DNA from: Edaphobacter flagellatus
GTDB lineage: Bacteria; Acidobacteriota; Terriglobia; Terriglobales; Acidobacteriaceae
Assembly: GCF_025264665.1 (NCBI RefSeq)
Contig: NZ_CP073697.1
Span: 124,001 to 188,000, forward strand
Direction: 5' to 3'
DNA: 64,000 nucleotides
The notes beneath the pieces were generated by a model. It was not told the DNA's origin, did not search any database, and saw nothing but the letters and a program-made list of their open reading frames with translations. Position 1 is the first letter of the stretch; each line of letters starts with the position of its first letter. Shown here piece by piece: positions 57,852 to 64,000 of this stretch. A program made the position numbers and the translations under genes.

Positions 57852-60546
57852 CTAGCTCCTCATCAAATGCTGCCGGATCAAGCCGGCAAAGAGTTCGTTG
57901 TGAACAGTAATTACAGGTTAGCGGGAAGACCTTTGGATCGACTCGAGCATCTCCTCGATGGAAAGCTTCAGCGAGATCGGTAAGTACCTTTCGCCATTCA
58001 CCCAGCTGCGCATCCAGAGAGAAGCGCCTCGTAGTCGTCCTTGAACCTTCGAGCGTAATTTTTTCTTTGAATCCATCAAGCGCCATGTCTCGGCCCGGGC
58101 GCATACGAGCAAATGCCACATCTGCCAACGGAGTTTCAGGCTGTAAAGTATTGGCTAAAACTGCATAGAGGGGTAGCTGGGGAGCATCCGGCCGCTCGCT
58201 TTGCCAGTCAGCGGTTCGCGCCGCTCCCGTCTTGTAGTCGATGATGATGTCGCCTTCTTCGCATGCATCCACTCTGTCGACGCGTACGCTTAAGCGCAAG
58301 GGGCCGATGTGTACATCTTTAAGCTCTTTTTCGCTCAACTTCACGTCAAACGGAACTCGCTTCAGTTCAAGTTCGATCCAGGGCAGGAGCAATGTCCAAA
58401 GACGTTGCCGTTGCACTTCCACGTAAGCGGTATCCCATTCCTGCTCGCTCAGTTCAACCGCTTTGCGAAGGCCATGCTTGATCGCCCTGTCTAATGCTGC
58501 ATTGCGCTGCTCGGTGCTCATCCTCTTCAATTCACTTTGGGTCTGAACTTCGTTCCAGAAGTGTTCGAGTGTCTTGTGAACAACGTTGCCACGTTCAGCG
58601 GCATCCATTCCCATCTCGACATTCTTTAGATCTGTTGACCACAATCTGCGCTCCGCAAAGGCACGAAACCCGCACGCAGCCTGAAGACGAAGAATGTCGG
58701 CCCCTCCTTGAATCCGCATATCAGGTGCGGTGGGAAGAGGCATCTCGTCATAGAACTCTTCCAAATCAACCGGTGCCGCCGGTTCATTCGTGATGGCCAA
58801 CGTCATTGCATCGGCCTTTGATAATGGCAGGCTTTCAATGGCTGGAGTAGGTCTTTGCTTTCCAGCTGCTGTCATTTCCGCATAGCTAAAGACGATCATA
58901 GATGCGCTCGCCATCATTCGTTCTGCAATAAGGCATGCGCGTCGATCATCTTCCGTGGCAATCGTGCCGGGCATACCCAAATCAACCTGCAGGTGCCACG
59001 GTAAGAGAGGATTGGCCGTCGATCTTGCAGGCCACGTAAGATCGCCTGCTCCTAAAAACCAGATAGCATCAAAACGGCTGCCTGCGGCTTCAAGTGGCCC
59101 CATGATCTGAACCGGAGCTTCTTTTGATTCGGGCGCGAACAGGATCTGTTGCAGGATTTTTTCAAGTAATGCAAGAGCCGAGTCGAATTTCACACGCTGG
59201 CCTTCGAAGTCCAACGTCGCAAGTTCATCCAGTGCCTTCTCCCATCGTCTGCGCGTCTGGAATTCGATAGAGTCTTCCTGACTACCTCGCCCCCAACCTC
59301 CTGCGCGAAGAAGATTATGGATAGCTTCCGACCATTCGGCATAACTACGCACAGAGGCTGCAACTGCATATCGATCTGCAGCTTCTTGAAGTGCCTGCAA
59401 GACTCCAAAAAGATGTAGGAGTCGCGATCTATGTCTATATCGTGCGATCTCTTTAGTGAATGCCGCAAGCGATATCTCTGGACGCAAGAAGCGCGCCTTT
59501 CGCAACACAAACGCGTCAAAGATCGCACGCGCGTCGCCTTCCGCATCGATCATCGCGAACAGAGGTGATACTAACAATGCGCTGACGCGTTCGAGGGGAA
59601 GAGGAGCCTTTGTCCATCGGAGTAGATCGAGTGCGACTCGCACTAAAGGGGTTTCAGAGAGTTTTACGCCGAGAGAAAATTCAAAAGGAGTCGCATGATT
59701 TTCAACGGAGATATTCTGCATCTCCGGAGCTAATGTTTCACGAAAAACGCGATTGATCTTGTTGCGTCTTTCTTCAAGAGAGGGAACGATAACAGCAATT
59801 CGTGAGTTTGCAGAACGCTGCATCTGCTGTCGTGCCCAACGGGCTACAAGCTTCAGCTCCTGCTCATCATCCTCAGCACACACCAGCAAGCGCTCATCAG
59901 CTGGCTGCGATAGGTCCAGCTGCTGTAGCTCAACTCCATTTGCACGGATACTTTCAATGAGCATCGCACGAGACGGCAGCATGTCATCAAATCCAAGCAG
60001 AGCGACCTTTGAAGACAGACGAAGCTGTGCTGCTAGCTTCTGCAGGCGAGCTTCGAGCAAAGCGGATGACATCCATTGCTGGTTGCGGCATCGCCGGTCG
60101 AACTCTGAGGCCCAACGCAGGAATGTCGCCGACTCGGCACTCCCCGCAGCACCTTGAAATCTTTTTCCTGCGTTGTACTGCCCCAGCAGACGCCAGGCAT
60201 CCTGTGCTAAATCGGCGAGCGAATCGACCGACCGCAATGTGTTCCTCATCTCAGGATCGGCAGAGATAATAGAGCGCCAGACCACGTGTTCCTGGCTACG
60301 GCTCAATAGCAGATCAGAAACATGACCATCCAGAAGAAGGCCGTTCCATAGTGTGGCAGTCCACGTCTCCCAGGCAAAGACGGAGGCGGGCTGCCAGCTC
60401 TCAAGACCCATCTCCCGATTGCGACGATCAAAGGCTCGCCGCAGTGTGCGGGCTGTTCTCTGGTTACTGGTGATCACGGTAGCCCCACCGTCCAATGCGT
60501 CGATAACCGCCCGCGGGAGTTCCACCAGATTTTGGACCTGATCCAT
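57817..60546 (-). CDS. AddB-like nuclease/inactivated helicase (TIGR03623-like)
   Basis: A 909-residue partner of the AddA-like protein. The N-terminal region (ATVITSNQRTARTLRRAFDRR) resembles the SF1 fold without a usable Walker A. The C-terminal RecB-type nuclease has GNVVHKTLEHFW, IIIDYKTGAARTAD and QLPLYAVLANTL. An AddB-type Fe-S staple is suggested by ACGFRAFAERRLW before the nuclease and CNYCSQRTLC after it. The ATG chosen (MDQVQNLVELP) is 23 codons inside the open frame. The pair is closer to the bacterial AddAB-like repair group than to RecBCD. Confidence 0.87.
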   Translation of the reverse strand: MDQVQNLVELPRAVIDALDGGATVITSNQRTARTLRRAFDRRNREMGLESWQPASVFAWETWTATLWNGLLLDGHVSDLLLSRSQEHVVWRSIISADPEMRNTLRSVDSLADLAQDAWRLLGQYNAGKRFQGAAGSAESATFLRWASEFDRRCRNQQWMSSALLEARLQKLAAQLRLSSKVALLGFDDMLPSRAMLIESIRANGVELQQLDLSQPADERLLVCAEDDEQELKLVARWARQQMQRSANSRIAVIVPSLEERRNKINRVFRETLAPEMQNISVENHATPFEFSLGVKLSETPLVRVALDLLRWTKAPLPLERVSALLVSPLFAMIDAEGDARAIFDAFVLRKARFLRPEISLAAFTKEIARYRHRSRLLHLFGVLQALQEAADRYAVAASVRSYAEWSEAIHNLLRAGGWGRGSQEDSIEFQTRRRWEKALDELATLDFEGQRVKFDSALALLEKILQQILFAPESKEAPVQIMGPLEAAGSRFDAIWFLGAGDLTWPARSTANPLLPWHLQVDLGMPGTIATEDDRRACLIAERMMASASMIVFSYAEMTAAGKQRPTPAIESLPLSKADAMTLAITNEPAAPVDLEEFYDEMPLPTAPDMRIQGGADILRLQAACGFRAFAERRLWSTDLKNVEMGMDAAERGNVVHKTLEHFWNEVQTQSELKRMSTEQRNAALDRAIKHGLRKAVELSEQEWDTAYVEVQRQRLWTLLLPWIELELKRVPFDVKLSEKELKDVHIGPLRLSVRVDRVDACEEGDIIIDYKTGAARTADWQSERPDAPQLPLYAVLANTLQPETPLADVAFARMRPGRDMALDGFKEKITLEGSRTTTRRFSLDAQLGEWRKVLTDLAEAFHRGDARVDPKVFPLTCNYCSQRTLCRLDPAAFDEELDDEAAIDTGNG

Positions 60547-60640
60547 ATATCCGGTTATACGCCGAACAATATAGGAAAAGACCCGCTCTCCAACGGAAGG
60601 TAACGACAGAGGCAAGTATCATCGATATAGGAGTCGTGCC

Positions 60641-61549
60641 GTGTCTCGTAATTCTGTATTGCCTGTTCCTGTCCTTGCGTTTGCTCTCTCATGCCTGGCT
60701 TTCACGGGCTGCCACAGCAGCGGATTGTCGAACTCTGCAAAGACATATCCGGAGAAGACCTTTCCCGTGAAGGGAAGAGTCGTCAGCACCGATGCCACGC
60801 ATGTGACGCTCGACCATGAAGCCGTGCCCGGCTTTATGGAAGCGATGACGATGCCTTACAAGTTGAAGGACCCATCCATCGTCAGCGAACTGCATCCGGG
60901 AGACCGCATTACCGCACGCATCATCGTGCAACAGGACGATGCAGGTTTTCGCGACCCGGAGCTGGACAATATCGTCGTCATTGCTCAGGCGCGTCCCGAC
61001 TATAAACCCGCAGTCCAGTATCACGTTCCACAGGTTGGCGATCCTGTACCCGATTTCAAGCTCCTGAATCAGAGCGGCCGAACAATTCATCTGGAGCAGT
61101 TCAAGGGTAAGGTGCTTGTTGCAACCTTTATCTATACGCGTTGTCCGTTAGCCGATTACTGTCCTCGCATGAGCCGGAACTTCGCAGATATTGACAAGTC
61201 TCTCGCGGCGGATTCTGCCCTCTACACAAAGACGCATCTGCTTAGCATCAGTTTTGATCCTGCCTATGATAAGCCGGGGGTACTGCGCAGTTACGGTGGA
61301 GCATATACAGGCAAATATACGAAGGAAACCTTCGATCACTGGGACTTCGCTGCTCCCTCAGAGAAGGACCTGCCGCAGGTGACGCAGTACTTTGGTGTCG
61401 GCGTTACGACAGGCGAAAATAAGACACTCAACCATTCGCTGTCGACCGTTGTCATTGGCAAGGATGGAAAGATTGCAGCATGGTTCCCAACGAACGACTG
61501 GAAGCCAGCCGATGTTCTGGCTGCGATTCAGAAGGCTGCGGCAGCGTAA
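60641..61549 (+). CDS. CusF-SCO1 fusion lipoprotein
   Basis: A 302-residue exported protein starting at GTG with AGGAG seven bases upstream. The lipobox LAFTGC predicts lipid attachment at residue about 23. Residues 40-115 form a CusF-like copper-binding domain (VTLDHEAVPGFMEAMTMPYKL). Residues 130-300 form a SCO1/SenC thioredoxin fold with RCPLADYCPRMS, where the two cysteines are five residues apart, and the copper-ligand His in LNHSLSTVVIG. SCO1 delivers copper to cytochrome oxidase; the fusion suggests capture and transfer in one polypeptide. No oxidase genes are nearby. Confidence 0.9.
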   Translation: MSRNSVLPVPVLAFALSCLAFTGCHSSGLSNSAKTYPEKTFPVKGRVVSTDATHVTLDHEAVPGFMEAMTMPYKLKDPSIVSELHPGDRITARIIVQQDDAGFRDPELDNIVVIAQARPDYKPAVQYHVPQVGDPVPDFKLLNQSGRTIHLEQFKGKVLVATFIYTRCPLADYCPRMSRNFADIDKSLAADSALYTKTHLLSISFDPAYDKPGVLRSYGGAYTGKYTKETFDHWDFAAPSEKDLPQVTQYFGVGVTTGENKTLNHSLSTVVIGKDGKIAAWFPTNDWKPADVLAAIQKAAAA

Positions 61550-61553
61550 TCCT

Positions 61554-61997
61554 TCATTGGCTACAGATGTAGGCTTCCAGGTGACGGATCGTTTCTTCCT
61601 GCTCGGTGATGATCCAGTTCACCAGGTCTCCAATGGAAATGACGCCGACCACCTTATCGCGATCGTGGACAGGGAGATGCCGTATGCGGTTCTTGGTCAT
61701 AATGTGCATGCAATCGCCTATCGTGTGCTCGCGGGAGACGCAGATGGCGGGGCTGCTCATGATTTCCGAGACGGCTGTGTCCCGCGATGATCGTCCCTGT
61801 AGGATAACTTTGCGTGCGTAGTCTCTCTCCGAGATGACGCCTGCTAGTTCGTCGCCACGCATCACCAGCAGGGCACCGATCTCTTTGTCCGCCATCATCT
61901 TCATACAATCGTAAACGGATGTTTCAGGAGCCGTTGTCCAGATATGGCGTTCTTTTCTGTTTAGAATCGTGCCGACTGTCGTTGTCAGTTCGCTCAT
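61554..61997 (-). CDS. CBS-domain pair protein
   Basis: A 147-residue protein made of two CBS domains (about 8-68 and 74-135). Typical segments are ALLVMRGDELAGVISERDYARKVIL and MTKNRIRHLPVHDRDKVVGVISIGDLV. CBS pairs bind adenosine nucleotides and act as energy sensors. AAGGAG lies six bases before the ATG. It stands alone, convergent with the SCO1 gene. Confidence 0.93.
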   Translation of the reverse strand: MSELTTTVGTILNRKERHIWTTAPETSVYDCMKMMADKEIGALLVMRGDELAGVISERDYARKVILQGRSSRDTAVSEIMSSPAICVSREHTIGDCMHIMTKNRIRHLPVHDRDKVVGVISIGDLVNWIITEQEETIRHLEAYICSQ

Positions 61998-62181
61998 TGG
62001 CGCTCCTTGGCTGCGGTCGTTGGTTTGGGGAGCAAAGCTTAGCCCTGCGGACCGTCTTTTGGCAACTCCGAACGATCTTCGGTCAAAAGAGCGTTTTAAG
62101 CCTTACAGATGAGTTATTCTGAGCCTTCACCACCACCAAATTGATCTAACGGTTACAAGGAAGGTAGAGGGCATTACGTTC

Positions 62182-62556
62182 ATGGCAAAGCTGACCATTG
62201 GGTTTGGAGTTCTGCTGATTCTTCTGGCTGTCTTCGGGTTTGTTGCAACAGGAAGCGAATATCCGACGGCCCTGATTCCTGCCGGGCTTGGCTTGCTGTT
62301 TGTTCTGTTCGGTTCATTGGCTAATACCAGCGACTCAAAGAAGCGTATGTTGTGGATGCACATTTCGGTTACGGTAGCTTTGCTCCTGTTTCTGAGCACG
62401 ATCCCCGCCGATATCAGCGCGTTCAAGCTCTCGCGCGGCGTTGAGGTTGCTCGTCCTGCCGCAGTCGTTGAAAAAGCTGCCATGTCACTGATGTGCCTGA
62501 TCTATGTCCTTTTTTGCATCCGTTCCTTTATCAATGCACGACTAAAGACCAGCTAA
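62182..62556 (+). CDS. Small four-TM membrane protein
   Basis: A 124-residue protein with four hydrophobic helices (about 4-22, 29-46, 58-76, 98-117). No family recognised. AAGGAAGG lies about 20-27 bases upstream and AGAGGG about 10 bases before the start, a fair ribosome site. It lies 19 bp before the ABC exporter gene in the same direction and may be its operon partner. Confidence 0.7.
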   Translation: MAKLTIGFGVLLILLAVFGFVATGSEYPTALIPAGLGLLFVLFGSLANTSDSKKRMLWMHISVTVALLLFLSTIPADISAFKLSRGVEVARPAAVVEKAAMSLMCLIYVLFCIRSFINARLKTS

Positions 62557-62575
62557 AGAATGCATTTCTAAGCTT

Positions 62576-64000
62576 ATGGATGAGCCATGCCATCTATGCG
62601 ACGACACGCAAGCTACACAAAGCTCGAAGCCTGCACAGGCGTACACTGCTAACAAGATGCCCTCAATCGGTCCGTCGAACTTCGGAGCTCCTGGAATGAA
62701 GGCAGCTGATCGTCCCTCACGAAATACCGGTCGTGCGACATCTGCCGATCTGACGGCTTCACGGCCTAAACCAAAGCTCAAGAAGGTGCTTCCGGAGGTA
62801 TGGAAGCTGATCAAGCCTCGACGGCTGCTGCTTGGCGGCAGCTTCCTGCTAATGGTCATCAACCGTGCCAGCGGACTGATTCTTCCGGCTTCGACGCGCT
62901 ACCTGATCGACAACGTGATGGGAAAGCACCTGCTGAACCAATTGCCGATCATTGTCGGAGTTGTTGCAGCAGCGACGATTATTCAGGGAATTACCTCATT
63001 TACGCTTACGCAACTGCTTTCGATGGAAGGCCAGCGGTTGATCGCGGAGCTGCGCATGAAAGTGCAGGCTCATATTGGCTGGCTTCCCGTTGCCTTTTAC
63101 GATGAGAACCGCACTGGAACACTTGTCGCTCGTATCATGACGGACGTTGAAGGCGTTCGCAATCTGATCGGCACGGGCGTAATCGACTTCTTCGGTGGTG
63201 TGCTGACGGCGCTGTTTGCCTTCGGCTATCTGATCCATCTCAGCGTGCAGATGACGCTGGTGACCTTTGTGATTCTGGTGATCTTTGGCCTGATTCTGCA
63301 GCGAGCTTTCAAGACGATTCGTCCGATCTTCCGCGAGCGATCGAAGATCAACGCCGAGGTTACAGGCAGGCTTACCGAATCGCTGGGTGGAGTTCGCGTG
63401 GTGAAGGGCTATCACGCTGAGGCGAGTGAGGCCGAAGTCTTCTCCAAGGGCGCGAACCGCTTGCTGAAGAACGTCATCTCGTCGCTTACGGCGCAATCGT
63501 TGATGTCGCTAGCGTCAACGGCGGTGCTTGGCATTGTTGGTGCGTTGATTATGTATCTGGGCGCGCATCAGGTGGTTGCGGGGAAGCTGACGACCGGCGG
63601 TTATGTTACGTATGTCATGTTTCTGGCATTCATGATCGCGCCTATCGTGCAGCTTGTTTCGATTGGCACGCAGTTGACTGAAGCGGTTGCGGGACTGGAT
63701 CGCACAACGGAGATTCTCTCAGAACCCACGGAAGACGCTGATCCGGTTCGAACGCGTGAACTTGGTGTGATCCAAGGCGATGTTGCTTTTCGCGATGTGA
63801 CTTTCGCCTATGAGAACAACAAGGAAGTGCTGCATGGCATCAGCTTTGAGTCGCATCCGGGTACGGTGACGGCTTTGGTTGGGTCGTCAGGATCGGGTAA
63901 GTCGACGATCATCTCGCTGATCTGTGCTTTTCACACGGCGACAAGCGGTCAGGTTCTGGTAGACGGCATCGATCTGGCGACGGTTCGGCTTTCGAGCTAT
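62576..64000 (+). CDS. ABC exporter (TM plus ATPase fusion), 3' truncated by window
   Basis: At least 475 residues are visible and the frame is still open at the window edge. The transmembrane domain (about residues 85-365, beginning LLLGGSFLLMVINRASGLILP) is the ABCB/MsbA type, with the coupling segment RTGTLVARIMTDVEGVRNLIG. The nucleotide-binding domain starts with VAFRDVTFAYENN and has Walker A GSSGSGKST; signature and Walker B lie beyond the edge. The N-terminal 80 residues are polar and include MDEPCHLCDD with a CxxC. Later starts at 62657 or 62696 are possible. Substrate unknown. Confidence 0.9.
   Translation, partial: MDEPCHLCDDTQATQSSKPAQAYTANKMPSIGPSNFGAPGMKAADRPSRNTGRATSADLTASRPKPKLKKVLPEVWKLIKPRRLLLGGSFLLMVINRASGLILPASTRYLIDNVMGKHLLNQLPIIVGVVAAATIIQGITSFTLTQLLSMEGQRLIAELRMKVQAHIGWLPVAFYDENRTGTLVARIMTDVEGVRNLIGTGVIDFFGGVLTALFAFGYLIHLSVQMTLVTFVILVIFGLILQRAFKTIRPIFRERSKINAEVTGRLTESLGGVRVVKGYHAEASEAEVFSKGANRLLKNVISSLTAQSLMSLASTAVLGIVGALIMYLGAHQVVAGKLTTGGYVTYVMFLAFMIAPIVQLVSIGTQLTEAVAGLDRTTEILSEPTEDADPVRTRELGVIQGDVAFRDVTFAYENNKEVLHGISFESHPGTVTALVGSSGSGKSTIISLICAFHTATSGQVLVDGIDLATVRLSSY

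Overview
The window is a 64 kb, mostly coding, moderately GC-rich chromosomal segment. The best guess at origin is an aerobic, Gram-negative soil bacterium of the phylum Acidobacteriota, close to the Terriglobus/Granulicella/Edaphobacter group. This is an inference from gene content: a complex I operon, a carbohydrate porin, a stand-alone secretin, frequent TTG/GTG starts, and short intergenic palindromes and mobile-looking repeats of a kind I associate with that family. No rRNA or species marker is present.

Layout. 1-900: a possible small-RNA-like element with a terminator, then a minus-strand tRNA cluster Gly(GCC)-Cys(GCA)-Leu(UAA). 0.9-9.3 kb, minus strand: smc, a membrane protein, purC, a CvpA-like protein, a Fis-type HTH protein and a secretin. 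9.9-15.1 kb: a secreted repeat protein, a YmdB-like phosphodiesterase, an Rrf2 regulator, a palindrome cluster, and lysS coupled to a small downstream gene. 15.2-17.0 kb: the membrane part of ATP synthase (two AtpI-like proteins, a, c), cut off from the F1 genes. 17.6-31.4 kb, minus strand: a complex I operon in the order nuoA-C-D-(99-aa gene)-E-F-G-H-J-K-L-M-N, with nuoB and nuoI absent. 31.5-36.1 kb: prepilin peptidase, OprB-like porin, mntH and its DtxR-type regulator. 36.1-40.8 kb: a structured leader or small RNA candidate, thiG, ruvC, a secreted protein, rsmA and glgA. 40.8-47.3 kb: a second copy of the small-RNA-like element, an APC permease, a GT39-type glycosyltransferase, a zinc metallopeptidase, and a CHASE3/PAS histidine kinase with a single-domain response regulator. 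47.5-54.2 kb: a complete phosphate cluster phoB-phoR-pstS-C-A-B-phoU. 54.2-60.5 kb: an AddAB-like helicase/nuclease pair. 60.6-64.0 kb: a CusF-SCO1 fusion lipoprotein, a CBS protein, a small membrane protein and a truncated ABC exporter.

The genes serve respiration and ATP synthesis (nuo, atp, SCO1), phosphate and manganese homeostasis with local regulators, chromosome upkeep (smc, ruvC, AddAB-like) and core metabolism (purC, thiG, glgA, lysS, rsmA). I found no prophage, CRISPR array or defence island. The most unusual signals are non-coding or structural: a two-copy terminator-ended intergenic element, a repeat apparently translated inside lysS, a rod-like RNA fold before thiG, a near-consensus and apparently leaderless nuo promoter, a shared MntR-like operator, and a complex I operon missing two essential Fe-S subunits.
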